Shown here piece after piece: positions 19,801 through 28,175 of a stretch of DNA of 64,000 bases. How positions within the stretch are numbered: position 1 is the stretch's first letter; the number at the start of each line of letters is the position of its first letter. Source of the DNA: Roseivirga misakiensis (lineage in GTDB: Bacteria > Bacteroidota > Bacteroidia > Cytophagales > Cyclobacteriaceae); assembly GCF_001747105.1 (NCBI RefSeq), contig NZ_MDGQ01000005.1, forward strand, positions 2,046,001-2,110,000, read 5' to 3'. The notes beneath the pieces are model-generated. The model had not been told where the DNA came from, searched no databases, and was given only the letters and a program-made list of their open reading frames with translations. The translations under genes were made by a program, and so were the position numbers.

Positions 19801-20055
19801 TGTGGCTCCCATGTAAAAGACTTGTGGTTTTCCTACTACACCTGTCACTGAAGAGGCTCTTCCACCACGGAATGGGCCAATAGAACGCCACTCAATACCG
19901 CCATAAATATCGGCTTGTGGGTCTTGAACAGGTTGGGTTTGAGTATTTTTAGATTTCCTAGCTCGGCGTTGCGCTTGAGCATCAAAGGCAAAAGAAAACA
20001 AGAGCAGGCAGGCAAGTACCACTACTCCTTTTGTTGAGAATCTTTTTGCTAGCAT
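16840..20055 (-). CDS. Large secreted BNR/sortilin-like beta-propeller protein
   Basis: A 1071-residue exported protein. Residues 1-28 are a signal peptide ending QAQ. Many BNR/Asp-box repeats follow through to about residue 740, each with a S/T-x-D-x-G-x-x-W core (TDNGGNTW, STDGGETW, TTDGGKNW, SKDGGENW, TRDGGKNW, TKDYGKTW), giving one or two large beta-propellers of the VPS10/sortilin type. A glycine-rich linker (GGGGGRFGRGGG) near 755 leads to a beta-sandwich-like part and a charged alpha-helical tail. Such proteins are abundant in marine Bacteroidota and often labelled glycosyl hydrolases, but I see no catalytic proof. No type IX sorting domain is seen at the C-terminus, which ends in a Ser/Thr/Asp-rich tail. 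Confidence 0.9.
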   Translation of the reverse strand: MLAKRFSTKGVVVLACLLLFSFAFDAQAQRRARKSKNTQTQPVQDPQADIYGGIEWRSIGPFRGGRASSVTGVVGKPQVFYMGATGGGVWKTDNGGNTWKNISDGYFGGSIGAVAVSESDTKVIYVGQGEETVRGNVSSGFEGMWKSTDGGETWQNIGLDKGMHVGRIKIHPKNPDVVWVAVMGDLYKSSDTRGVYKTTDGGKNWRRVLFANADAGAVDISLDPSNPDFMMASTWRVRRTPYSLTSGGEGSGLWRSKDGGENWENVMDKRGMPKGPIGISGVSISPVNANTIYAIIEANKGGVYKSTDGGETWRNTNSDRALRQRAWYYSRIYADTQDEDRVYVLNVGYHTSNDGGRTFNRRNAPHGDHHDLWIAPEDNKRLGIADDGGAQVSYNAGNSWSTYNNQPTAQFYRVTTDNAFPYRIYGAQQDNSTVRIDHRSFGFAITEDNWESTAGGESAHIAPNPDNPDIVYGGSYGGFLTRVDHDKGINRNINAWPDNPMGHGAEDYKYRFQWNFPIFFSPHDSKKLYTTSNQVHLSTNEGQSWEIISPDLTRAEPDKLGKSGGPITYDDTSVEYYATIFAATESPYEEGLIWAGSDDGLVHVTRDGGKNWENVTSPDMPKYLMINSIDADPFVKGGAYIAGTQYKMGDYEPYLYRTKDYGKTWTKITTGIPSTYFTRVLRADPERQGLLYAGTERGMFVSFDDGASWKPLQMNLPIVPITDLAIKDNNLIAATQGRSFWMIDDLTILHQLSDEVAAKSVHLFKPMDAYRLGGGGGRFGRGGGNNTADLLYGKNKPAGPMIYYNLKDEVAKGTKVAIEIYGKEGELIKSFRQTPKKGLNMFNWNMRYDNAEGFEGLIMWAASIRGPGPLAPSGTYTAKLIVGDEEQETQFTLLRDPRYPSTDADIQAQFDFLIKVRDKVTETHVAIKDIRSTREQMNDLMDKIRGDDRYKEVIDAGKALLEKMKVIEEALYQTKNRSGQDPLNFPIRLNNKLAALLGVSGGGEWRPTAQSETVRRELTQQIDNELEKLRQIMSNDLPDFNNLVKQKSVDAIIIKKKKSKTETDTSTSPDN

Positions 20056-20170
20056 AATTAAAAGTTTGATTTAAGGTATTTCTACTCTAGCGAGTATTAT
20101 GCTAAAAGTTAGGAACTAACCGTCAATTTCAGAAAAGGCGAGAACTGTTTTATATGAATGGGCAAAAGAA

Positions 20171-20196
20171 AAGTCGACCCATTTCTAGGTCGACTT
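20171..20196 (-). terminator. Intrinsic terminator of the small secreted protein gene
   Basis: A perfect 9-base-pair stem AAGTCGACC / GGTCGACTT with an 8-base loop, followed on the minus strand by TTCTTTTGCC. It lies 30 bases past the stop codon of the gene at 20227-20598. Confidence 0.8.
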
Positions 20197-20226
20197 CCTA
20201 ATTTAATTCTGACGTTTTACTAAATC

Positions 20227-20598
20227 TTAGTTGATTTTGTAAATCGATGTATTGCTATAGCTGGTTAAAAAATCAGCCTTGTTTAATAATTTCTTTGTTT
20301 TTGCGTCTTCTATGACATCATCACCTACCAGTTTGATCGACTTGATTAACTTGTCTTCGCTGTCGTAAATGTTGATGATTTCTACTTCTTCAGTTTCTGC
20401 AATAAAGTTTGCATCATACTCCTCCATTGTGAAATCTTCGTAAGCTCTCTCTAATGAACTTTTGATATCATATGCCACAGGCACTTCATTTTTTGGAATT
20501 CCATAAGATTGAATACCTGCAGTAAAAGTTACCATACCTGCCAATGCCAATGCGACTATCGCTGACATTTTCCTTTTTGTGTTTGTTCCTTTTTTCAT
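20227..20598 (-). CDS. Small secreted protein of unknown function
   Basis: A 123-residue protein with a basic start (MKKGTNTKRKMSAI) and a hydrophobic segment ending near TAGIQSYG, probably a cleaved signal peptide. The mature part is acidic (ERAYEDFTMEEYDANF) and predicted small, with a repeating EIINIYDSEDKLIKSIKL segment that could be beta-strand. I do not recognise a family. It stands alone between two terminators and therefore has its own promoter; GACCTTTG at about 20692-20699 on this strand is a 7-of-8 match to the -7 motif but would leave a leader of about 90 bases. Confidence 0.65.
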   Translation of the reverse strand: MKKGTNTKRKMSAIVALALAGMVTFTAGIQSYGIPKNEVPVAYDIKSSLERAYEDFTMEEYDANFIAETEEVEIINIYDSEDKLIKSIKLVGDDVIEDAKTKKLLNKADFLTSYSNTSIYKIN

Positions 20599-20805
20599 GA
20601 CCGTGTTGTTATTCTGAATGTGTTGTTTCTTCTATCTTAGTGTTACCTTAACGTTACCAAATATTATTTGCTTTCGTATATTGTATTAGACGACAAAGGT
20701 CAATAAAAGTTTAATTTTAGACACAAAAAAAGAAGATTATTTTCCGAAACAGGTGAAACGGGGAGTGAACCGTATAATCTATTGACTGAATCGTCAGGCA
20801 CAAAA

Positions 20806-20826
20806 AAACCCAGTAGCACTGGGTTT
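20806..20826 (-). terminator. Intrinsic terminator of the DUF3352-like/MscS/metB operon
   Basis: A perfect 9-base-pair stem AAACCCAGT / ACTGGGTTT with an AGC loop on the plus strand. On the minus strand it is followed by a run of T (TTTTTTTGTGCC). It lies 22 bases past the stop codon of the PLP enzyme at 20849. Confidence 0.88.
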
Positions 20827-20848
20827 GGAATACGATTGAATATTTGGA

Positions 20849-21988
20849 TTAGTCTAGGGCCTGTTCGAGGTCTGAGATCAAATTTTCCACATTTTCTATC
20901 CCAACACTCAGTCTAATGAGCGAATCTAGGAGTCCAACTTTGTATCTATCTTCTCTTGGGACACTGGCGTGAGTCATTGTTGAAGGGTGGTTAGCCATCG
21001 ATTCTACTCCTCCGAGCGACTCAGCAAGTGCAAATAGTTTAAAGCGTTCCATTATTCTAAAGGAAGCTTGCTGATCATCTTCCAGAAGTGTGAAAGATAC
21101 CATACCCCCAAAATCTTTCATTTGCTCCTTAGCAATATTATGATTTGGATGGCTTTCAAAACCAGGCCAGTAAACCTTATTCACTTTTGGGTGATTATTT
21201 AAATACGCAGCTACCTTTTTTCCATTTTCACAATGCCTTGCCATACGCAGGTGGAGCGTCTTTATCCCTCTTAGTACTAAAAAGCTATCAAAAGGGCCTG
21301 CTACCGCCCCACAGGAGTTCTGGATAAACGCTAACTTCTCCGCAATTAAATCGTCATTTATTGCCAACGCACCCATAACTACATCGGAGTGACCTCCTAA
21401 ATACTTGGTTACAGAATGCATGACAATGTCGGCCCCTAAATCCAATGGTGTTTGTAAATAAGGTGTAGCAAAAGTATTATCAACGGCCAAAAGCACCTGA
21501 TGGGCTTTAGCTATAGTAGCAGCGCCTTTAATATCGACGATATTCATCATTGGGTTAGTAGGTGTTTCTAACCAGATTAATTTCGTGTTTTCGTTGATAT
21601 AATTTTCGATGTTCGAAACATCATCCAGATCGATGAAATGAAACTTGATACCAAAGTCTTGAAAAACTTTCGTGAAAATGCGATATGTTCCTCCATACAG
21701 ATCGTTTCCAGTAATTACTTCATCGCCAGGTTTCAGTAACTTAATAACTGCATCAATTGCTGCAAGTCCTGAACCGAATATGAGCCCATGCTTGCCATTT
21801 TCGAGCGCCGCAATACTCTCCTGAAGGGCATATTTGGTGGGATTCTGTGTTCTTGAGTACTCAAAACCTTTATGATCTCCTGGCGACTTCTGTACATAAG
21901 TAGATGTTTGAAAGATCGGAGTCATTATAGCCCCAGTAGAAGGATCTGGTTTTACACCAGCATGAACGGCTTTAGTATCAAAGTGCAT
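20849..21988 (-). CDS. Cystathionine gamma-synthase/lyase-type PLP enzyme
   Basis: A 379-residue pyridoxal-phosphate enzyme of the Cys/Met metabolism family, cytoplasmic and usually a homotetramer. It either makes cystathionine from an activated homoserine and cysteine or cleaves cystathionine. Landmarks are YSRTQNPTKYALQESIAALE, the SGLAAI cofactor-binding loop, GNDLYGGTYR, ETPTNP, DNTFATPY and the PLP-binding Lys195 in HSVTKYLGGHSD. Synthase and lyase are not reliably separable by eye, so I give no symbol. It starts 5 bases after the MscS-type gene, indicating a shared transcript, although no functional link to a channel is known to me. Confidence 0.92.
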   Translation of the reverse strand: MHFDTKAVHAGVKPDPSTGAIMTPIFQTSTYVQKSPGDHKGFEYSRTQNPTKYALQESIAALENGKHGLIFGSGLAAIDAVIKLLKPGDEVITGNDLYGGTYRIFTKVFQDFGIKFHFIDLDDVSNIENYINENTKLIWLETPTNPMMNIVDIKGAATIAKAHQVLLAVDNTFATPYLQTPLDLGADIVMHSVTKYLGGHSDVVMGALAINDDLIAEKLAFIQNSCGAVAGPFDSFLVLRGIKTLHLRMARHCENGKKVAAYLNNHPKVNKVYWPGFESHPNHNIAKEQMKDFGGMVSFTLLEDDQQASFRIMERFKLFALAESLGGVESMANHPSTMTHASVPREDRYKVGLLDSLIRLSVGIENVENLISDLEQALD

Positions 21989-21993
21989 TACAA

Positions 21994-23631
21994 TTACTTT
22001 GGTTTTTGGTTTTTGAAATATGCGTCCATTTCTTTTTGCATCTCCTCTGCTGATTGGCTGTACTGAGGTGTCAATGATTTTTGACCAGGAACCTCCTCTA
22101 TCATCAAAGTTTGTGTTGGGAATGCAAAACGCACGCCTAAATGCTCTGCCAGTTTATTGACGTCCAGCATTATTTCTTGTCGGCACCTAAGCTCGGCATT
22201 CCAATCTGGCACCTCAAAGAATATATAAAGCATAATGTCTAATGAACTCGCTGCATAATCATTTAAGAAAATATTGTAATAGTCTTTTCTAGTGTTTGGA
22301 TGGCGCTCGACTATTTGCTCTATCCCTTTCACGAATACTTCAATTAACCTAGCAGGCGTATCATATGTCACAGAAAGCCTTGTATAAAATCTCCTGTATT
22401 TTCTTAAACCGTGATTATCTACATTACTATTGGATATGATACTGTTCGGTACATACATGACTGAATCTCGAAAAGTACGTATCCTAGTTGATCGGAAACC
22501 AACCTCTTCAACGGTACCGTCAATCTCACCAGAAGTCACCCAATCACCAATTTGAAAAGGCCGATCGATAAAAATCATCAAAGACCCAAAGAAGTTTTTC
22601 AGCGTGTCTTGAGCGGCCAAAGCAAAGGCTAAACCTCCGATAGACAGCCCTGTCAATAAAGGCCAAATGTCGAATTTAAAACTATTGAGTATTGCTATAA
22701 AACCTACCACCACCACAAAGAATCGCAGAATCTTGCGGATTAGAGGCACCAATTGATCATCTAGGGTATTGGCAGATTTTTCTGCCATTTTGGTAAAATA
22801 TATCCCTATGATATCGACGAGCTTATAGAAAAAGATAGTCGCAAAAAGCGGAACAAGTGCCCTGGCAATTAGGATGAGATTGATCGCTATATAAGGTGGT
22901 AACTGAATGGTCGGGATAAGAATCTTTGACATTTCAGCGACCAGCATCAGGCTGAAAGGTTTGGCGGCAGGAATTAACACATCACGTGCTAAATCTACTT
23001 TACCGTACCGATGCATCAGCTTAACGAGGAGGAGCTTAATTAGTACGGTAAGGACCAAATGAAGTACAAAACCAAGGGTTATGATCACGAGTATGCCCAG
23101 GTATTGCCACAAGTGGAGCCCTAAATACTTTTTCGTACCTAGTTTCGGCAAAAGGTTCAATAACCTGTCTGTTCCAAAGGGGTAAACTTGTTTATGAATC
23201 TTGTCGATCTCCGAGACTGATCGATCTGAAAACAGCCAGTTGTTACCGTATTTCTGCACGTAAATATCAGGGAAATCTGATGTGAGAACGTAACGTTGTT
23301 TATTGTTATTCAACGAGTCTCTGAAGTCATTGTCTCTTGGAACATCCTCAAGGCGGATAAAATTACCTGAGCCATCAAAAATCTGCTTTAACTCTATTGA
23401 AAGTTGTTCAAGCTCTTTTTTGGTTCTGTCTCCTTTAAACAACGACTTGGCTGATTGGGCAGGGTTCCTTGTATCCTCTTGTAAATAATACAGCTGATTG
23501 TAAATAGCCTCGTACGGGTTCGAAAAACTATCTGGTAATTGATCGCCTTGTGCTCTAAGGCTAATGGTGCTACAAACTAAAAGTAGCAGGCCAATACTCA
23601 ATCGCAGAATCTTAAAGTGGTTTAACGGCAT
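21994..23631 (-). CDS. MscS-type mechanosensitive channel with N-terminal periplasmic region
   Basis: A 545-residue small-conductance mechanosensitive channel-family protein. Residues 1-27 are a signal peptide (SLRAQ); about 28-165 are a soluble periplasmic segment; about 170-320 hold four or five membrane helices; the conserved MscS pore helix and beta domain follow (GLAFALAAQDTLKNFFGS, then DRPFQIGDWV and VEEVGFRSTRIRT, then VPNSIISNSNVDN), and the C-terminal alpha/beta domain ends in a charged tail. It is longer than E. coli MscS (286 residues), like the extended family members with extra sensor parts. Its first 20 bases overlap the end of the DUF3352-like gene, so translation is coupled. 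Confidence 0.92.
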   Translation of the reverse strand: MPLNHFKILRLSIGLLLLVCSTISLRAQGDQLPDSFSNPYEAIYNQLYYLQEDTRNPAQSAKSLFKGDRTKKELEQLSIELKQIFDGSGNFIRLEDVPRDNDFRDSLNNNKQRYVLTSDFPDIYVQKYGNNWLFSDRSVSEIDKIHKQVYPFGTDRLLNLLPKLGTKKYLGLHLWQYLGILVIITLGFVLHLVLTVLIKLLLVKLMHRYGKVDLARDVLIPAAKPFSLMLVAEMSKILIPTIQLPPYIAINLILIARALVPLFATIFFYKLVDIIGIYFTKMAEKSANTLDDQLVPLIRKILRFFVVVVGFIAILNSFKFDIWPLLTGLSIGGLAFALAAQDTLKNFFGSLMIFIDRPFQIGDWVTSGEIDGTVEEVGFRSTRIRTFRDSVMYVPNSIISNSNVDNHGLRKYRRFYTRLSVTYDTPARLIEVFVKGIEQIVERHPNTRKDYYNIFLNDYAASSLDIMLYIFFEVPDWNAELRCRQEIMLDVNKLAEHLGVRFAFPTQTLMIEEVPGQKSLTPQYSQSAEEMQKEMDAYFKNQKPK

Positions 23632-26239
23632 AAATATTCATCTGATTAGCGAAGTTAACAAAGACCTCGTACTCCAGTCGATTCTGATAAAAAAGCATAC
23701 TAATTTCTCCATTACTTGGGATTATTGGCGTCAGAAATTCACCATTTCTGTTGACCATTCGCATGATTCTCGCATCATTATCGCGGATGGCAAAAACTTC
23801 TTTACCATTTCTGAAATTATAAAAATCGACGGAGATATTTCTTGAATTTGGGTAATCGACGGAAAACGTCTCATTTAATTCACTATCGAAGAAGGTCAAT
23901 ACGCGGCCATCATTACGTACAACTCTAAAATCTGTCTCAAGGGCGTCGTCCACCAAGGTGAACACTGTATTGACCGAGGGCCTTACAAATTGTTTTTGTT
24001 GAATGATTTCTCCGCTAAAGTTTGATTTAATAAACTCGCCCTCCTCGGTCATTAGCGATATAAAGGTTTGATTAAAGTTGGCCCCTCTTTCAATGACGAT
24101 ATCTCCTGAAAAACGTCCATTAACTTTTATGGGGAAACCATCATATGGCGTTGCTTTTCTATTGATTAAATGAATTCTTCCACTGGTCTCTACAGCAACA
24201 AAACAGTCTCTACCCCTTATCCTGATATGAAAAGGTGTTTCGAGCAGTGGACTACCTATGGTATTGGGGTTCCAGCCTTCTAATAATTCTCCTTGTTTGT
24301 CGAACAGGGAAATATCCCCTCGTCGATCAACCGCTAAGAAGCGATAATCCTTGTTATTCGCATAATCGATTACTGATGAGCCAACAAATGGTCTTGATAC
24401 GATCGCCTTTTGCGGGAACCCATCGACATTGTCTCCATTTCTATCCACTAGGTGGATCAAAGTATCAGTAAAGAATAGATATTGAAGCTTTCGATTCTTG
24501 TAGTAATCGACCTGGTGCACCTTTCCATTAATACCGCCCTCTATTCGCTTCTTCCACAATATTTCCCCCTGTTTATTTGTGAGGTAAAGATTATTGGCGT
24601 CATCCTGGAATATTATTTCTAGTGAAGAGTTATTGTGGTTCCTCACTATATATGGTTTCGTTATGATCTCCTTATCGGTGAAGACATTGGCTAGGATATT
24701 CTGTTGCTCTAGGGCCTTTACATCAGTTGCAATTGGTGATTTGAAATTTTCTCTAAAAGATAGATTACCGGCCACCAACATAGATTTACCTGTTAGGTTG
24801 AGTTGTACCTTGAACAAGTTTAAAACATCTAACACTTCAGGATTTTCAGCAAAAAACTGTTTCCACTTTGGTTTCAATGATCGCCGTATTTGGTCGGTAG
24901 CATATTCGAAGTCCTGAACATAAGTCAGGTCCGTTTCCTGGATCATATCATCGAGTATTCTTCTTCTTTCAATGGATCTACCCCAGGTTGACTCATTTTC
25001 AAAATCATCTAGAACAGTTTTTAATGCATCCAGATTTGACGATAAAATGAGAAAATTTTGGAAAAGGGTGTAAAATGGAGCTTTAGCATCATTGTTCAAT
25101 CCTTCGACCATGTCACGGAGAAACTTTTCATCATTTATATAGCCTATTTCGGATGAAATATACTTTTCCTTGTAAACCGTAGAATCGCTTGGCGCAAGTA
25201 GCCCTTGCGCCATATTTCTTAAAGCATTTGAAACTTCTGTAGTATCATTTACAGGCATTAAATACACCTGTTCTTGGGCTTGGGCTCTTCCTATGGTAAT
25301 TGTACAAAATCCGTTCTGGAAATAATTTACCAATTCCGATAGCTTAACTTGGTTTGGCCTCCACGAAAATGAACTTGAGGTAAGAGGAATGAGGTTCTTC
25401 CCAAAAACATCTGACGGGTTTGAAGCTAGACCCGATTGATTGTATTCTGACCCACGAAAAGTCAATTCGTTATCCTTAATATCAAGATCAACTATTACAT
25501 TACCAGACATTCGAGTTCTTGAAAAGCTAAAATCATTCCCTTCAACGAAAACCGAAGCAAGTTCATCCAGCCTAGCGCTGTTTATGATTAAAAGAATATC
25601 ACTTTTTTTAAGAACATCCCCTTCTTTTAACAACCTGCTCTCCTCACCCTGCATGGCTCGAATCACGTCTTCTATCAAAATCGTGTTTTCAGATATTACC
25701 AGATAAGGGCCTTCAATCAAAACAGCGAAGGATAATTCACTAGACTTTAACACTGCGATTTCCTTGCCATCGAACTCCTGGTTAGAAAGTGTTAAGGGTT
25801 CCCGAAAAAGTTTTTCGCCTAACTCTTGAATACTGGACAGTTGCCAATCAAAACCTTCGGATTTCATTATAAACAAAGGAGTCAGTTCAACACTTGAAGT
25901 GGTGTGCATGGAAATCCATGCTGGCAACTGAGACAGTCTTGATTTTAATTGACCAACTTCATTAAGCGAATCAAGGCTTTGAATGCTTTTGTTGAGATCG
26001 CTAATGAGCGGAATTTGTTCTACCGCTTCAAACCAAGGTTGACTTGTTATGAGTTCGCTTACTTTTTTAGTGTTTTCGAATTGTAGGGTAAACAGACTAG
26101 TCTCAGGCAAGATTAATCGAATGTCGTCAGTTGACGTTTTTTGAAAGGGGTTGAAATAAATTATCGTCCCCGCGATAATCACAATTACAAAAAATATAAG
26201 TCCCTTTTTCAATTCCCTAATTAATGACCTCTTGAACAA
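23612..26239 (-). CDS. Membrane-anchored DUF3352-like protein with C-terminal propeller-like repeats
   Basis: An 875-residue protein of uncertain function. One transmembrane helix (residues about 12-30, after RSLIRELKKG) anchors a large periplasmic part. Residues about 35-520 resemble the DUF3352 group (ILPETSLFTLQFENTKKVSEL near the start). Residues about 540-875 contain repeated short strands ending in Gly turns (NKQGEILWKKRI, DRNGDNVDGFP, DKQGELLEGW, YDGFPIKVNGRF, NRNGEFLTPI) that look like a PQQ/WD-type beta-propeller. It overlaps the MscS-type gene by 20 bases and heads the operon. The DUF3352 label is from general resemblance and not certain. Confidence 0.7.
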   Translation of the reverse strand: MFKRSLIRELKKGLIFFVIVIIAGTIIYFNPFQKTSTDDIRLILPETSLFTLQFENTKKVSELITSQPWFEAVEQIPLISDLNKSIQSLDSLNEVGQLKSRLSQLPAWISMHTTSSVELTPLFIMKSEGFDWQLSSIQELGEKLFREPLTLSNQEFDGKEIAVLKSSELSFAVLIEGPYLVISENTILIEDVIRAMQGEESRLLKEGDVLKKSDILLIINSARLDELASVFVEGNDFSFSRTRMSGNVIVDLDIKDNELTFRGSEYNQSGLASNPSDVFGKNLIPLTSSSFSWRPNQVKLSELVNYFQNGFCTITIGRAQAQEQVYLMPVNDTTEVSNALRNMAQGLLAPSDSTVYKEKYISSEIGYINDEKFLRDMVEGLNNDAKAPFYTLFQNFLILSSNLDALKTVLDDFENESTWGRSIERRRILDDMIQETDLTYVQDFEYATDQIRRSLKPKWKQFFAENPEVLDVLNLFKVQLNLTGKSMLVAGNLSFRENFKSPIATDVKALEQQNILANVFTDKEIITKPYIVRNHNNSSLEIIFQDDANNLYLTNKQGEILWKKRIEGGINGKVHQVDYYKNRKLQYLFFTDTLIHLVDRNGDNVDGFPQKAIVSRPFVGSSVIDYANNKDYRFLAVDRRGDISLFDKQGELLEGWNPNTIGSPLLETPFHIRIRGRDCFVAVETSGRIHLINRKATPYDGFPIKVNGRFSGDIVIERGANFNQTFISLMTEEGEFIKSNFSGEIIQQKQFVRPSVNTVFTLVDDALETDFRVVRNDGRVLTFFDSELNETFSVDYPNSRNISVDFYNFRNGKEVFAIRDNDARIMRMVNRNGEFLTPIIPSNGEISMLFYQNRLEYEVFVNFANQMNIYAVKPL

Positions 26240-26518
26240 CGTCTAAAATTAAAGACTTGTACGTCTAAATCCATCTTAGCTAAAAATTTATTCTGGTCTA
26301 AACCATTCTACATGTTGTGGTGTCTATATAATCAGAAAATCGGCTGGACAAAACGTAGACATGCACCCTTTTACAAAGAATAGGATGCAAACTGTGTTTT
26401 TTTGTATTGTTTATCTGACACTTTTAACTGAACTTTACGTTATATTAAAAATCTTGACTTTTGATAGCCTGAACCACGTTTTGACACCACGATTGGCAAA
26501 TCAAAAATTAAAGCTAAA

Positions 26519-27067
26519 ATGCAAATTTTACTGACAAAAACACTTTTATTCTCCTTATTGCTTTACCCTAACTTGGAAACATCAAAATCTGACAAAGTTC
26601 TGATTTCCGATGTGGCATTTGAGAATGGATTATACATGATTGATGACAGACTCATCAATGGTGAAATCATAGACTATTACGAGAACGAAAAGCTAAAATT
26701 TCGCTATCGAGTGCTCGAAGGAAGACTCCATGGCCTAGCTACTGAATTCTATAGTGATGGATCAATCAGGAGTGAAAAGAAATATACATTCAACAAGCTC
26801 TTCGGGACTTTTAAAGAGTACTTCGAAAATGGTGACGTGAAGGCTGAATTTAACGTAGGCCAAAATGCTTATGGATCAGGTGAAAAAGTAACCGATTTGA
26901 AAATAGCTGTAGGCAAAAGAAGAAAGCTCAAAACCAAGGAAGATGGGGTGATTCTCTTCATGAACGAAGAGGATGAAATTGACAATACCAGTGAAATGAT
27001 ATCTATCCTTAATCAAAGTACCTACAAGATTGTGGATCGAGATGGGAAATTGATTTTCAAGAATTAG
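26519..27067 (+). CDS. MORN/YwqK-type repeat protein, exported
   Basis: A 182-residue protein with a hydrophobic N-terminal signal (TKTLLFSLLLYPNL) and three or more MORN-variant repeats at residues about 45-110 (GEIIDYYENEKLKFRYRV, GLATEFYSDGSIRSEKKY, GTFKEYFENGDVKAEFNV). This repeat is found in proteins often labelled YwqK antitoxins, but there is no toxin gene beside it and the signal peptide argues for an envelope protein. The role is unknown. It is divergent from the DUF3352-like operon across a 279-base AT-rich gap in which I see no ORF; a GACTTTTG near-match to the -7 motif lies about 60 bases before the ATG. Confidence 0.75.
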   Translation: MQILLTKTLLFSLLLYPNLETSKSDKVLISDVAFENGLYMIDDRLINGEIIDYYENEKLKFRYRVLEGRLHGLATEFYSDGSIRSEKKYTFNKLFGTFKEYFENGDVKAEFNVGQNAYGSGEKVTDLKIAVGKRRKLKTKEDGVILFMNEEDEIDNTSEMISILNQSTYKIVDRDGKLIFKN

Positions 27068-27091
27068 ATTATTAGTACACCGAAAGACATA

Positions 27092-27126
27092 AAAAAGCCT
27101 GATTTCGAAATGAAATCAGGCTTTTT
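27092..27126. terminator. Bidirectional intrinsic terminator
   Basis: A 15-base-pair stem from AAAAAGCCTGATTTC to GAAATCAGGCTTTTT with a 5-base loop lies between the convergent MORN-type gene (plus) and mdh (minus). A-tract and T-tract flank both sides, so it works in both directions. Confidence 0.93.
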
Positions 27127-27146
27127 CTATTCTAGCCGATTTGATA

Positions 27147-28067
27147 TTAAATCAACCCGTTAGTTTTTCTTACCGCATCAGCACTTGCATTTAATGCAGC
27201 TTTCTCTTCTTCGCTCAACTCAATCTCCACAATTTGCTCGATACCATTAGCACCAATCAATGCAGGAACACCAATTGAAATATCGCTTAAGCCGTACTCC
27301 CCTTCTAACAGGCAAGAACATGGAAACATTTTATTTGAGTCATTAGCGATTGCTTGAACCATTGCCGAAACCGCAGCACCTGGAGCATACCAAGCTGAAG
27401 TTCCCAATAATTTAGTCAAGGTAGCACCGCCAACTTTAGTCTCTTGCTTTACCTCTTCAAGTCTATCAGCAGAAACAAATTCTGATACTGGAACGCTATT
27501 TCGTGTAGCCAATCTCGTTAGAGGGATCATACCGGTATCACTATGCCCACCGATCACCATACCATCAACATCAGAAATTGGAGACTCAAGGGCTTCGGCT
27601 AATCTATATTTGAACCTTGCTGAATCAAGTGCACCACCCATTCCAATAATTCTATTCTTAGGTAGGTCTGTTGCTTGGTGTACTAAATATGTCATTGTAT
27701 CCATTGGGTTAGACACAACAATAATGATTACGTTTGGAGAAGCCTGGATCAAACTAGATGCTACAGATTTTACAATCCCAGCATTAGTACTGATTAATTC
27801 TTCTCTAGTCATTCCAGGTTTTCTAGGGATACCTGAAGTTATTACGGCTACATCACTACCCGCAGTCGCGCTATAGTCGTTTGTTACACCAGTAATTTTA
27901 GTATCGAAACCATTAAGTGATGCAGTCTGCATCAAGTCCATCGCTTTACCTTCAGCAAAACCTTCTTTGATATCAATAAGTACTACCTCGGCAGCAAAAT
28001 TTTTAAGTGCAATGTATTCTGCACAACTGGCACCTACGGCTCCGGCACCTACAACAGTTACTTTCAT
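27147..28067 (-). CDS. mdh: Malate dehydrogenase (LDH-like type)
   Basis: A 306-residue cytoplasmic NAD-dependent malate dehydrogenase of the tricarboxylic acid cycle. The nucleotide-binding motif is VVGAGAVGASCAEY at residues 4-17; the acidic residue that selects NAD is in VVLIDIKEG; the substrate loop has GIPRKPGMTREEL with the paired Arg residues typical of malate rather than lactate specificity; the catalytic His is in IGGHSDTGMIP; NPMDTMTYL is the conserved Asn segment. The start is fixed by a strong Shine-Dalgarno sequence 6 bases upstream and a perfect -7 motif at 28104-28111. It is monocistronic, ending in a bidirectional terminator. Confidence 0.96.
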   Translation of the reverse strand: MKVTVVGAGAVGASCAEYIALKNFAAEVVLIDIKEGFAEGKAMDLMQTASLNGFDTKITGVTNDYSATAGSDVAVITSGIPRKPGMTREELISTNAGIVKSVASSLIQASPNVIIIVVSNPMDTMTYLVHQATDLPKNRIIGMGGALDSARFKYRLAEALESPISDVDGMVIGGHSDTGMIPLTRLATRNSVPVSEFVSADRLEEVKQETKVGGATLTKLLGTSAWYAPGAAVSAMVQAIANDSNKMFPCSCLLEGEYGLSDISIGVPALIGANGIEQIVEIELSEEEKAALNASADAVRKTNGLI

Positions 28068-28073
28068 AATATT

Positions 28074-28079
28074 CCTCCT
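28074..28079 (-). promoter_or_regulatory. Strong Shine-Dalgarno sequence of mdh
   Basis: AGGAGG (inside GAGGAGG) lies 6 bases before the mdh ATG on the minus strand, at ideal spacing. Such a site is unusual in this window, where most starts have no purine-rich ribosome site. Confidence 0.8.
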
Positions 28080-28103
28080 CTGGGTTAATTTCGTTTATGG
28101 CTG

Positions 28104-28111
28104 CAAAGGTA
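28104..28111 (-). promoter_or_regulatory. -7 promoter motif for mdh
   Basis: The minus strand reads TACCTTTG, an exact TAnnTTTG match, 36 bases before the mdh ATG. The -33 TTG is not at ideal spacing. Confidence 0.6.
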
Positions 28112-28175
28112 ATAAGCAAATGAGCCAAATAAAATTCAATAGACAATGTTTAGTTCGTTTTGAAAGATTTGTCGC

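Noticed and set aside
16840-20055. Type IX secretion sorting domain at the end of the BNR protein
   Set aside because: The C-terminus is a charged helix and a Ser/Thr/Asp tail with no conserved sorting-domain strands.
26240-26518. ACGTCTAAA direct repeats and other short repeats in the 279-base gap
   Set aside because: Two copies of a 9-base word in AT-rich sequence are within what chance allows; there is no further structure.
26519-27067. Toxin-antitoxin system, from the YwqK-like repeats
   Set aside because: The gene has a signal peptide and no toxin partner; MORN-type repeats occur in many envelope proteins.
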